From Amphibalanus amphitrite (Eukaryota > Arthropoda > Thecostraca > Balanomorpha > Balanidae): 64,000 bases of DNA. The translations under genes were made by a program, and so were the position numbers. Of this stretch, positions 47,718 to 58,639 are shown in pieces (within the stretch, counting starts at the first letter, position 1; each line of letters starts with the position of its first letter). The DNA is taken from NCBI RefSeq assembly GCF_019059575.1, contig NW_024881506.1:930001-994000 (forward strand). Direction: 5' to 3'. The notes beneath the pieces are model-generated. The model worked only from the letters and a program-made list of their open reading frames with translations, made no database searches and was not told the origin of the DNA.

Positions 47718-50407
47718 GGCGGCCGCGGCCCGGCTCTGGTCCGGCTCCAAGCTGGGTCCAGTCTGGTCTGAATCTGGTCTGGGCCTGGGCATGAGTCTTG
47801 TCTGGTCAGGCCCCGTCTACTCGTACATTCAACATTCCCCGATGCCCGGAAGTGCAGGTAGGACCACCGGTGTGGTATTTCGGCCAGCTGTTAGGAGCTG
47901 CCATGTCCAGCCCTGTCCTGTCCGCCCCTATCCTGTCCGGCGCCGTCCAGCCCGCCTCTGTCTTGTCCGAGGCTCTCCGGTGGTGGTGATGTCATGTCAC
48001 CAGGTATTCCCACGCGGCAGTGGGCCGGGCGGTCGGCGTCACCGCTGACCCGGCCCGGTCAGCGCTGGTCAGCGCGCCGGCCCCACAGCGCAGCGGTCCG
48101 ACGCTCACACCCAGCCGGACGCCGCCAGTGCAGCGGCCGGCCAGCCGGCGCGGCGCCGTAAATTTGGTGAATCGCCGCCGCCACAATTACTGAATTCTTC
48201 CGGCGGGCCGCACCAGCAGCGGGTCATTAGCTGGAGCCGCCGCGCCGGCTCTGTGTGCATCTCTGCAGCCGGCGCGAGCAGACCGTCACGAGGCGTCACG
48301 AGGCGCGCCGGCCGTCACGGCCGCGCCCGGGCGCCGCTGACCGTCCCCTGACCCGCCGGGGGCGTGCCGGACGCGCTGTGAGCCGTGGCCGGCCGTAGTG
48401 CGGCGCCGCGACGGTCATTTCGCGGGCCGTGCTCGGTCCGCCTGCAGCAAACGGCGCGACCCGGAGCGTGGCCGGAGTGGGCCGGAGTCAGCCGGGCGGG
48501 CGGCGGGCGGCGGCCGCTGCAGCAGCGCGCGGCCCAGCGACAGCTGCTGCTGCGGGCCGGGGCGCCGGGCCGGGGCGCCCAATATCGCGCCCGTCAGCCG
48601 CGCTGCGTCAATATTGAGAATGCTCGGAATTCCGCTATCTTTATTGCATTGTTGGGACGTAATTCTGCTACATTCTCTATCCATTTCGGGCTCGGTCGGC
48701 TGGCGCTGGGTGCGTTTATTGGCGGTGCGCTGACGTACGACATGGCGGAACGGCCCGGGAGGTCGGCGCAGGGCACCGCGGGCAGTGGGGGCTGGAGAGG
48801 CCACGCAAGCATAGAAAGCTGGGACGTTCAAGCCAGTAAAATGCCAAAAGGACAACGGCCGTGGCGTCTCATAAAAGATCCCGTGACCCGCCGTTGATCG
48901 GTGGATGCTAAAACTGAGCAGACGATAGGCGAGGGAGGCACGGACATCGGGCATGGTATTTTGCATGCAATGAAGGACTATGACCTCTATCCAGAAAATA
49001 TTGCAGCCGCTGGAGCGCTCATCACGGCGCCGGCGTCATTAATAGCGGCAGCAGCGGCGCCATTAATAGCGGCGGCCGGCAATCGCGGCCGACAAAGGCT
49101 GGGGACACGTGCCGGCGTCAGCTGGCGGGCTGCGCGGCGCGCTGCAGCGGCGCACCGGCGGCACTGCCGGCGGCGGCCGGTCACCTGCAGCTGACAGGCC
49201 ACAGAGCCGGGCCGGCGCCGCCCCTCGCGGCACGTGGCCGCCGGCACGGACAGCCGCCGCCGCCCCTGGCCGTGTCACTTGCAGGGCCGGCCTGCTGTCG
49301 GCGCCGCGCCGCCCCCACAGACAGATTTAGGCGCGCGGCGCGCAGCGCGCAGAGTGCGGCGCTGCTGGCGCGCCGGTGACAGTGGCGGCGCGCGTCCACC
49401 GCCGACAATGGCTGTCGCCGCTCACAGGACCATCTGGTGGGTGCTGCGGCCAGCCGTCGCTGTCGATGACCGCGCGTCGTTCGCGGCTGTCGTCACCGTC
49501 AGCGGGCGCGGCTCAGCGCCGGCCGTCCGTCTCCGTGGGAGCACCCGGCCCAGCAGCAGCCGCCGCCGGCCGGCTCCAGCAGCCGCACCGTTCAAACAGC
49601 CAGGACAAACAGCGGCCCGGCTGTGTGTGTCTGTGTGCGCCGGGATGGTCGCCGGTGGCCGGCGTCCCGCAAACACGGCACGATCTGATGACGGTGATGA
49701 TTGTCGGCGCGGCAGCACACACGGCGCTCCGCCGGAATCCGCCCCGTCACCGCCGGCCGCTCCGCGCGCCCGCCGCACCAACCGGCATGCAGGCCAGGTG
49801 CGGAGGCGACGCGCCGAGCGCGCCCGCAGCGCCCCGAGACGTCGCCGGCGACAGGGGCCCACAGCCCTCGCAGCCGCCGGCCCTAATGTGGCGACCATCT
49901 GGTCCGGGTCTGGTCCGAGTCTGGTCCCGGTCCGGACCGCCGGCCGCCGCCCGAACCAGATCACACGTGTTCGCCGTCCCATGGGCGCCAGGCCGAGTCC
50001 ATCACCGAGAGGCGCGCTGTCAGACGGACCGAGCCCCTGATCGCCGCCTCATGCCCTGATCACCGACCCGTCAGATATCGGGGGCAGTTTGGGGCGCAGC
50101 ATATCACCTACACGGCCCATTAAAATACCGTCCATTAGGCACGGGTGAGCCGGGCGGCGGCGCTCGACGGCTCGGCGCCCGGTCGGTCGCGGGTCGCGCT
50201 GTGTCAGGCCGGCCGTTACCGACTGTGCAGTGTGCAGTGGCCTGCAGGTGCAACACGGCACAGCGGGCAGCTGGGCACCGCCGCCGCGGGGCGCGATTGA
50301 TCGGCGGGGACACCGCCCGAGGGGCCGCGGCAAGGCGGGGTGGGGGCCCATGGAGCCGCACCACTGAATGGGCACCGGGCGGCCGGCCGTCCAACGGGCA
50401 GTAAGTG

Positions 50408-50677
50408 GGGTCCAGTGTTCGCGGGGCGCCCCAGGTCACCGAGGTCAGTAGCCGCGGGGCGCCCCGGGTCACCGAGGTCAGTAGCCGCCGGCTGACACAG
50501 GTCACTGAGGTCCAGTGCCCGCGGGATATCCCAGGTCACCGAGGTCAGTAGCCGCGGGGTATCGCAGGTCACTGAGGTCAGCGGCCGCGGGGTATCGCAG
50601 GTCACTGAGGTCAGTAGCCGCGGGGCGCCTCAGGTCACGAGGTCAGCGGCCGCCGGGCGCCTCAGGTCACGAGGTCA
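50408..50677. repeat. Minisatellite, eight copies of a 33-bp unit, each with an AGGTCA direct repeat
   Basis: The unit reads GTAGCCGCGGGGCGCCCC then AGGTCACCGAGGTCA. GAGGTCA or GAGGTCC starts at 50441, 50474, 50507, 50541, 50574, 50607, 50639 and 50671, spacings 32-34 bp. In the first six units the two AGGTCA-like words are 3 bp apart (DR3); the last two have lost one base (DR2). Confidence 0.92.
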
Positions 50678-50940
50678 GGCATGTAAGGCGATCGCCTGCT
50701 GTCAGCGACAATCCCAATTTTGGCCGGTGAATCTTGGGACCACCACTGCCCGGAGCTTAGCGGCACATTCCGGGCATGACCTGTGGCGTCAAAACTGCGC
50801 CGTCATCGTGCTCACGGACACGGGGCGGCGTGTCCGCAAACACCGAGCGCCAGGAGGGGATCTAGCCAACCGGCGGCCGGCCCTGTCCTGTCCTGTCCAG
50901 TGCGCGGCTACCCGAGCCCCTGCCGACCGTCACGAACCGG

Positions 50941-51092
50941 CCGGCTCCCCGTGACGGCTGGCTCCCCGTGACGACTGTTTCCCCGTGACGACTGGATCCC
51001 CCCGTGATGGCTGGCTCCCCGTGACGGATGGTTTCCCGTGACGGCTGGATCCCCGTGACGACTGGCTCCCCGTGACGGCTGGTAGCCCGTGC
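50941..51092. repeat. Minisatellite, about nine copies of an 18-bp unit
   Basis: Variants of CTGGCTCCCCGTGACGG (CTGGATCCCCGTGACGA, CTGTTTCCCCGTGACGA) repeat in a row. Each unit keeps CCCGTGACG. Confidence 0.9.
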
Positions 51093-51337
51093 TCACGGCG
51101 TCACGGTCCGGGCAGACAGAGCGCCGCCGCCGCCGCCGCCGCCACCGCCCACCGCCCACCGGGCGCCCTTGCATGCCCAGCAGTCACAAAGCAGCGGGCT
51201 GATGTATTTTCCTGGAACCGGGCGTCCAATGCCGTGGAATCGTGAGTGTGGAGTGGCCATCGAGCGGCCAGTGGACCGGCAATGGGCCGCCGCCGCGGTG
51301 ACTCAGCCCACGGTGGACGGCGAACGGCGCGTAACGG

Positions 51338-51582
51338 CCGGGGTACGGGCGGGGTACCCGGGGTACAGCCGGGATACGGGCACCCACCACGGGCACCCAG
51401 GGTACCCGGGGCACAGCCGGGGTACACACGGCGGGGTACCCGGGGTACAGCCGGGTACAGCCGGGGTACGGGCGGGTACACACCGCGGAGTACCCGGGGT
51501 ACAGCCGGGGTACGGCAGGGTACGGACGGGTACACACGGCGGGGTACCCGGGGTACGGCCGGGTACGGACCGGTGGAGGGCG
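51338..51582. repeat. Minisatellite built of GGGGTAC words
   Basis: GGGGTACCCGGGGTACAGCC, GGGTACAGCC and GGGGTACACACGGCG words alternate with a basic period of 10-11 bp and higher-order units of about 60 bp (CACACGGCGGGGTACCCGG at about 51425 and 51533). Confidence 0.88.
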
Positions 51583-52557
51583 CGGGCGATGGTAAGGCCA
51601 GGTGTGCACTATACGGTACATAATGCATGGGATGCGGCAGTTGCACGGGCCACGACCGTGACCGGAGGGGAGCGACCGGTGACAATTAGGTACTGGTATG
51701 TGTTCTGGTCGAGGCAGAACGGTTCAGTGTGGGCAGAACCAGATAATCAGCCAAAGAGGCGAGAGAGTGACGGAGTCAAAGCGCTCATAGAATCTGCTGA
51801 TCGAGCTCAAACTATACGACAAACATGACATGAATGAGTCATGAAACGGAACAGGATTCTACGGTCTAAATAAACATCTTGGATGTAAATTGCATCAAAA
51901 GCCACTTAGCTGGCCCTTTGCGAGTCCTCACAGGTATCTATGGACCTTATTATGATAGTTGCTCATTTGTTTTGCTGCCGCTAAGACCCATTCCCTTCAA
52001 TATCAGAGCGAGCAGCGCTATCAATACGGTCCCAAGTACCGTTTATGCGCCTGTCTTCAGGGACAAGTCGGCACAGAGACCGAGCAAAGCCAGCAGCGGG
52101 TGACAATCCCAATGTCAACAGAGCCGCAGCGTCCCCTCCCTCCCCTCCCTGCCCTCCCCGGGGCCGGGCCGGGCCGGACGTGTGGCGATACCGCCTCTGC
52201 AACGGGGGAATAATAGGGGTGCACGGGGGAATTTATTCGCCAGGCCCCGGATCAGAGGGAGATAAGGCTAATGAATAAAAATGAGGGTCCACGGCGGAGA
52301 TTAGGCATTAGTGCGCCCGGTGGTGCGGCTGGTGCCGACGACGACGAGAAAAACTCATTTTGTTCGGCCTTATCCCGCAGAAGTTGCGTGTAATCAATCA
52401 AGACAGAGCGCCAGATAGCAGCGGCGGCGGGAGGGAGCTGGCGGGGAGAGCGGGCAGGGCAGAGGGGGGAGAGGGGCGGTCCAAAACGGACGGTGCAGGC
52501 CCGCGTGTTGTGGGACGGCGCGCTGCCACGCCCGGCGCTGCAGCGCTCACGACTTAC

Positions 52558-52608
52558 CTTTTCTAATTCGAGCAGATGAAACCGCAGAACCTGGATGGCC
52601 TGCACCAT
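52558..52608 (-). CDS. hth: hth coding exon: 51-bp exon opening HR2 (Meis-B)
   Basis: This second 51-bp exon is also in phase 0 at both ends. It encodes 17 residues, MVQAIQVLRFHLLELEK, the amphipathic helix that opens HR2 of MEINOX and helps bind Extradenticle/Pbx. The acceptor is CGCTCTGTTTCAG then ATG-GTG and the donor is TTA-GAA-AAG then GTAAGTCGT. The leading ATG is an internal methionine conserved in the family, not a start codon. The sequence is one residue away from the vertebrate form, as I recall it (MIQAIQ to MVQAIQ), and matches the fly form. Confidence 0.97.
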
Positions 52609-54002
52609 CTGAAACAGAGCGGGTGCGGCGGTCAGCGGCGGTGTGACGTCATCAGCCGGTCAGCGGGGGTGTGACGTCACCGGCGGCCACAGCCGTATCG
52701 GGCCGCCATAAATCAGCTGGCCGGTGACAGGCCCCGATCCTACAAGATATCGTCTCAACTTGTGGGCTAAACGCTTCAAGTGAGTTCAATTGAGCGCCGG
52801 CGGCAGCGGCGTCTGCCGGTCGGCCGGCTCAACAATGGCTGCCAGCGGGAGGTGACAGCGGCTGCCGACAGCGGCCGACAGCCGCCGACAGCCGCCGCCG
52901 CGCTGTCGCGTGCTGCCGACATTGTCCGCTGACCGCCGTTCTGCAGCGACGCCACTCAGCCGTGACCGACGCCACATTCCTGCGTGGGCTTAATGAAATA
53001 GCGAGCGGACCGCATCTGGCGCCGGCCGCTAAAACGCCGCCCACCAGGAATGCACTGTCAGTCAGGCGCTGCAGCAGCCGGCCGCACTCCCTATGAATTT
53101 CTGATGTTTCTACTTGCCCGCCCGCGCTCACAATAGGCAATATCCACGGCGGCCGGGCCAAACCCCTAGCACCACAGTCCATGGGACGCCATTTCCGAAT
53201 TACCCATGCTTGATCGATACGTGAATTCGGCCGCCTGAATCATCTTTTGATCGGTGGAGCCGCGGGCTACTCAATACGAACCGCTCGGGGTGGCGGTCTG
53301 CAGCCGGGTTAGTCAGCGCGCCGCTGCTCGCCGCACTGAGTGACAGCGGCAGATGCGGCGCAGGTGAGACGAGCGCGCCGAGAGCGAGCACCGGAAGGCA
53401 GAGCAGCCCTCCTGAGCCCCTCTCCGGCCCTCTACATCCCTCCCTGCCTGGATTACAGCCCGTCCCTAGTCTGACAGCTCAACCTCGCCCAGTGCCGGCG
53501 GCCGCTGGCAATGGTGCATTGGTGCAGTCACGGATACCGTTAACACACCCCAACCCCGTGACCGGACGCTATATCTACACCACCCCTCACATCTGACCTA
53601 TCCCCACAGCGGGTCGGCGGTGACCACCCGGCTCCCTGAGGGTTCGGCGGCGCCCCGGCTGGCCGGCTGACACCCGGTATGTCCGGCGGCGGCGGGCGCC
53701 CGCTGCCAGCCGCCTGACCGAGCGGCGGTCAGTCGGCGCGACGCCCTCTGTTTTTCCGTCTCCGCCGGCGCCCACAATCGTCGCTCCTATCTGTCTGGCA
53801 GCGCCGCGCTGGCCAGGCCGTCTGCCAGCCCCTCGTCAGTCCTCGACAAAAATACACACCTTCCGACGGCCGACGGTACACGCTCAAAACGACGCGACGC
53901 TCCGACAAAGCTGACGCCCGCCCCCGCCCCTCCCCCCCGCCCCACCCCCATGCGCACGCGCCAAGGTGTCGCGAGGGGCCGCCGGCGGCCGATGGTACTT
54001 AC
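52609..54002 (-). other. hth intron, 1.4 kb, between the two 51-bp exons
   Basis: This is the shortest intron in the window, GC-rich with CCGACAGC and CGGCAGC words around 52795-52920. No repeat element, RNA gene or coding exon was recognised. Both ends carry strong splice sites (GTAAGTACC and CTCTGTTTCAG on the sense strand). Confidence 0.75.
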
Positions 54003-54053
54003 TAGACTATCTAACTCCGGGTTAGGATTGTAGTATGGCTTTTCTGCTCGAAT
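54003..54053 (-). CDS. hth: hth coding exon: 51-bp exon linking HR1 and HR2
   Basis: This 51-bp exon in phase 0 at both ends encodes 17 residues, IRAEKPYYNPNPELDSL. It corresponds to the segment IRAEKPLFSSNPELDNL in vertebrate Meis and IRSQKPYYTADPEVDSL in fly Hth (both recalled from memory), and the PYY pair is arthropod-like. The acceptor is TGTCTGTTTCAG then ATT-CGA, and the donor is AGT-CTA then GTAAGTACC, a strong match to the consensus. It joins the FSKQ exon 7.8 kb upstream in the gene to the MVQAIQ exon 1.4 kb downstream. The open frame continues past both splice sites, but the extra residues match nothing known for the family. Confidence 0.97.
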
Positions 54054-54727
54054 CTGAAACAGACACGCAAGAGTCAGAGCCGTCAAAGGCGGGAGGGCTG
54101 CCGCACCGGGTTAATGTCACGGGCACACGCAACCTCCCGGATGGGTCAGAGTTTGGCCACGGCCTCCGCGGGCACACACACAGCCACACGGGCACACCAC
54201 ATGACACGGTCCTCCAGAGACGCACAAAAACAGACAAATATTTACAGCGCGGCCGGCAGGCGCCGCCACAATGCGCCCGGCCGGCCGGCCGGGGAAGGGT
54301 TATCCAAACACTCGTCTACAGGACCACGGGGAAATAATCCGGCGCGTATGCAAATAGTGCGGCGGCGGCGGCGCGCCGATTAACCAGTCAGCGCGCTCAC
54401 AGCGGCGAGCTAATCACAGCGGCGGCACACTCGGTGTTGACCCGCACATTGTGCGCCGGCCGACAGTGCAGCAATCATGACAGGGGTGCACGGCACTCGG
54501 GACAGGACACGTGCCAGGGCACTCCGGCCTCGTCAGACAGAGGAATCAGCTACAAATGACATAAGAAAACTGATGCCTAAACTCACAACAAAAGACGGAC
54601 GGACACAGAACGGAGCAGCAGTTTAAATGACTGACAGCCGCAGCAGCAGGCAGTGATAATTTTGCTGGCATTGGCACGGCAGCTCAAGTACAGCAGGCAG
54701 GATGAATATGATGAATGTGTTTGGCGG

Positions 54728-54740
54728 TGATTGATTGACA
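54728..54740 (+). promoter_or_regulatory. Overlapping Hox-Exd and Exd-Hth type site TGATTGATTGACA
   Basis: TGATTGAT is the Hox-Pbx/Exd composite, and the overlapping TGATTGACA is nine of the ten bases of the Pbx-Meis/Prep composite TGATTGACAG. It lies in a less GC-rich patch (54650-54800) with ATGAATATGATGAATG words, 0.6 kb from the 51-bp exon. Motif evidence only. Confidence 0.35.
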
Positions 54741-54932
54741 CATGGTTTGGATGGGGACCGATGGAGCCGGGAATATCGGCCTCAGCACAGATTCACTGAT
54801 GTATAACAAGCACACAAACACGGCTGTGAATGATAAAGGGCTGATGGTTGACAGCCGGTTGTGACCTGCTGTGACACGGGGCGACAGCCGGCGGCTGACG
54901 ACTCCCACTGCCGTCCGGCGGCCCAGCCATCG

Positions 54933-55936
54933 CACAGTGGCCCTTTTTCGGAATTAGCACGCATAAATTCAAAATATTTTTTCTCTTCTTTTGAGTAAAA
55001 AGCAGTCTAATCGTGTGCAAAACATTCCAAACTATCCGATGGTGCCATTTTTACCTCCTAAAAAATAACTATCTTTGGTAAAACTGACCGCAAAATCGAA
55101 GTTTGTTGAGAAGCGCGCGGACACCACCGGCGGACCCTAAAAAGTGGAGTAGAATGAACATCAATTTGTAAGACTTTCGATGCGAAAATATTAAAAATTA
55201 GTGGCATGGATGTGAAGCTGAGTTTACGTAGAAGCCCTAGAAACCACTATTTTCATTATATAAGCTTAGATAGACTACTTCTGCCGAATATTGTGGACAC
55301 AATAACAGGACAATTATTAACTGGAGATGGCGGCATACATATGAAGCTTTATGTTAAGTAGCACACTCCAGCACATGTCGTATTATACATCGTTCGAATC
55401 GCCGATCTCTTCTGACCATGTCCACCAAAGGGCATCGCGCCATTTTGCGCCATTTTGCTTTTACGGTGGATAACGTGAGCCAGTTCAGTCCGCGAGCGGC
55501 TGTGGCTCCTGAGTCGATACGACTAAGCTCATTGACCTGGCTCGAAACTGGTGTCACCTGGTGTGCGCCTAAATGTGGCTTGACTTTTGCCATAAGATGT
55601 GCTAATTGAAATTATACTAACGGTGGCTGGCAACAGCTGTAGATGCGGTCACGTGACGCCCTGGGGCGTCCTGGCGGTCAGTGCAGCGCGGTCGGCTGGC
55701 GGGCTCGCCACACTTGCGCTCGGAGCGGCCTGGCCGGCGGGCGAGCCGTGCGAACGTGCGCCAAAGCTTGGGCCGAGCGGCCTGTCGCTGTTGGGCCGAA
55801 TCTCCTTGGGCAGTTCGTTTCTTTTCCTCTCTTTGCATTGGCAGGGAATACGTCCTTGATCACGTGGTGATGTCTTGCACCACTTTTAGGTAATGTGGGT
55901 ATTAATGCGTGCTAATTCTGAAAAAGGGCCACTGTG
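54933..55936. mobile_element. Transib-like non-autonomous DNA transposon, 1004 bp
   Basis: The ends are a 32-bp terminal inverted repeat with one mismatch: left 54933-54964 starts CACAGTGGCCCTTTTTCGG, and right 55905-55936 is its inverse. The flanks are an exact 5-bp duplication CATCG (54928-54932 and 55937-55941). Ends beginning CACWRTG with a 5-bp duplication are the mark of the Transib superfamily, relatives of RAG1; the first seven bases equal the canonical RSS heptamer CACAGTG. The outer half is AT-rich, while 55640-55800 is GC-rich. No transposase frame is seen, so it would depend on a partner in trans. Other superfamilies with CAC ends cannot be excluded from the ends alone. Confidence 0.75.
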
Positions 55937-55966
55937 CATCGGTCACAGCGGACCGCCGCGGGCTGC

Positions 55967-55982
55967 CCCCCCCCCCCCGCCC
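55967..55982. repeat. Poly-C run
   Basis: This is a C run interrupted by one G, just outside the Transib-like element; exact length is doubtful. Confidence 0.75.
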
Positions 55983-58576
55983 CCCGCCGTACACCGGTCT
56001 GTCGTACACGACTACAGCTGCTCACCAGCCGGTAACGGTAGAACACCGACACACATACCCAATCGACTCTCCGGTCGGTAAATATTGTCTGAGTCGAGAA
56101 GTTGTGCGGACACCCGAATGCCCTCCGCAGCGGCCGGTCCCTATCCTTGTTTTGGTATTCGACATCGAACTAAAGCCATTGACTTATTCACACTGAAGAC
56201 ATACACATCACATTTTAGCTAACTTCAATTCACTCCCATCCCCCCACGTGACTATCCTAAACCGTACACATTATTCAACCCTTACCCTAATTCTGATCCA
56301 CTCGGATCCCAAGGCTGAACCCTAATTCTAACCGCTCAACCGACCAACTCACAATAGACTGGCGAATTTCGACGGGCCCGCAGATGCCCCCGCATCGCAC
56401 CCGACGCTGCAAACAAAGCGTCGAAAGCGACGCAACACGCCGCGACAGGCGACAACCGGCTGCCGATCACAGCACATATGAATACAAAGGAGGGACGGGT
56501 GCACAGCACGTGTTTAAAACATGGGCGCTGCCGGGGCGCCGCGACAGGGCAGCGACACTCAACAGAGGGGACTGGGGAGTCAGAGCAGAGCAGGGAGGGG
56601 AGTCCGAGCCAAGCGAGGGGAGCAAACGGATCGGTTTTTCTCGTTATGTTTTAACGATTTCCCAGCGGTATCGGGTGTCGCGCGGTGTGGCGAGCACCGC
56701 GCCGGTCGAGCGCCGGTCGCGGCAGGGGGGACGCCCGCGGACCGAGCGAGGTCACCAGAGGAACGCGCCTCCCCCCCCCCCCCGGCCGGGAGACGGGCGA
56801 GAACACAGCCGCCGGGATCCATCTTGTGGCGCGCTTGTCTGGCGTCAATCTGGGACCGGGGCCGTAACAAATCGCGGCGCACTCGGCTGCTAGGAATGTC
56901 CGCCCTGCCGGCGAGACAAATGGGCCGCTGAGCAGTCCTTTTGGCCGCGCCACACGGTCCTCGGAGGGGCTCCGGTCTGGCACGGTCCAACCGGAGGGTC
57001 CGACCGACCCCTGGCCGGCGCCAGGGAGAAGGACCGCCTCCCGGAAACGGTTTACAGCCGACCCCCGTCTCCGGGAGACGTTTACTGGCTGCCCCGATCA
57101 GTGGCTTATTGATTACTGGCGACCCACCACCGACACTTACGGTGCCGGACAAAAAATACGGGGAGAAACTGGGTTACGGCCGCTTTTTCTCGTCGTCTTC
57201 ATGATGAGCACAGCGCAGGGGCGGCCGGCCGGCTCATCGGGCCACGGCGTGCCAGGAATTCCCCGGGCCGAATATACACCTGTTCTACACGGCGCGGCGC
57301 CGATAAATCAGACAAAGTGCAGCCTTCTTATCCTTCTCACAATTTCTGGCATCCCGCTGCCGGCCGGCGCCCCGCAAAAACGCCCGCTCTAATACCCTGC
57401 CTTTTTGTGCGCCGCTCCCCAGTGTATCCGTTGCCTCGTTTGGGGGTAATCGCACTCCCTCGGGGCAGATCACATTCCATTTGGCATAACAAAAGAAAAC
57501 AGAGCAGCAGTGTCACCGGGACGCCGGCGCCCTCCCCTCCCCTCGCCCCCAGGCCCCGAGCTGGCGCGTCGCGCGCGACGAAAACGGCGCACAATGCCGC
57601 GCCGCCGGCTAATGGATCAAACTGAATTGTTCCAGACCAGCGATTTTACACATTTGCAAATTCTATTGGTCGCCAGCCGGTGGAGTGATAGGTATTGTCT
57701 GTGTGCGAGTGGTATGAAGTGGAATGAATGCGAGTCAAAACAGCCGCAGAGCGGCCGCGTGAGAGAGGCGGGGCCCGCTGTGGGGTCCGGGAGGGGACGG
57801 GGGGGGGACGCGGACAAAGCTTTGGACTGTCGCCACCCACAGTGTCAAACCGTGACACAGGCGTCCGAGGTCAGCAGCGGTGCCGAGTTTACTCAATGTC
57901 ACCGGTTTAGGCGTATGGAACTCAGCCCCAGCCACCCAGTGTCACCGGTTTAGGTGGCTGAAAATTAGCCGCGCGCCGAGGGCCCTCGTGCCGAGTGTTT
58001 GCCCGGCGCCGTCTCCTGCGCCTCTGATGTGAGAGCCGCGCCGCGGCGGGTGTGAGTTACAGCGCGGAAAGGGGCGGCGGCGCGCGTGACGCCCCTCCAT
58101 CTCGGCGTTATAGGCGATCACGAATACATCTGGCCAGTGGACGGCGCCCAGACATGCGCCTCCGCCGCGGCCCGGCTGGATCTGAGAGGGATCCCCCTAC
58201 CCGTGGGATCTGTCACAGGTCTACTGCGTGCGACCGGCCTGACATCGCTGTATCGTTGTCCGAACATTATCCGTGCTGTGCCCGTGTAGTGGGTCCGTGT
58301 AGCGCTGTTGTTATTTGTTGTGTCCCTGATGTTTGTCCGTCTCTACGATACCACCGCCTCCAGTCTGCACTGACGGCTGCGTCCCAGCCGATACCGATCG
58401 TGGGGCCGACTTTACCAACTCACGCAGCACGGTAGCTGATTTGGGATTTAAAGAGTGCGCGGTCCGTCATCAGCGGCACGCACCGGCCGGCGGCGGGCGG
58501 CGGGGCTGTCCCTGTACTCTGACACAGAGCCGGTCCCCCCGCCACTGCAGCGCGGCGTCTCTGTGACGGTCCACTG

Positions 58577-58639
58577 TGACAGCGCCGTGTGACAGCTCCG
58601 TGTGACAGCCCCGTGTGACAGCTCCGTGACAGACTGTCA
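58577..58639. repeat. 13-bp tandem array with six TGACAG cores
   Basis: The unit CCGTGTGACAGCT repeats at a 13-bp period. TGACAG, the Meis/Hth core, starts at 58577, 58590, 58603, 58616 and 58627, with an inverted CTGTCA at 58634. It could act as a homotypic Hth site cluster or be simple repeat growth. Confidence 0.75.

Larger units (their letters stand above)
45017..52557 (-). other. hth intron, 7.5 kb, within HR2
   Basis: This intron holds three large minisatellites clustered at 50408-51582, the polypurine tract at 47137-47224, a CGGA microsatellite at 47676-47717, the ALU-unrelated 40-bp repeat at 46685-46812 and a poly-C run at 45313-45328. Less GC-rich patches at about 45940-46130 and 48590-48700 could be regulatory. 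No coding exon or RNA gene was recognised. Confidence 0.7.

Noticed and set aside
50408-50677. CRISPR-like array
   Set aside because: Units are joined head to tail without unique spacers, and the genome is animal; it is a minisatellite.
52558-52608. ATG at the start of the second 51-bp exon as a translation start
   Set aside because: It directly follows a strong splice acceptor and aligns with an internal conserved Met/Ile-Gln position in Meis proteins.
56200-56360. Telomere-like CCTAA repeats
   Set aside because: Only scattered CCTAAC or CCCTAA words are present, not a regular array.
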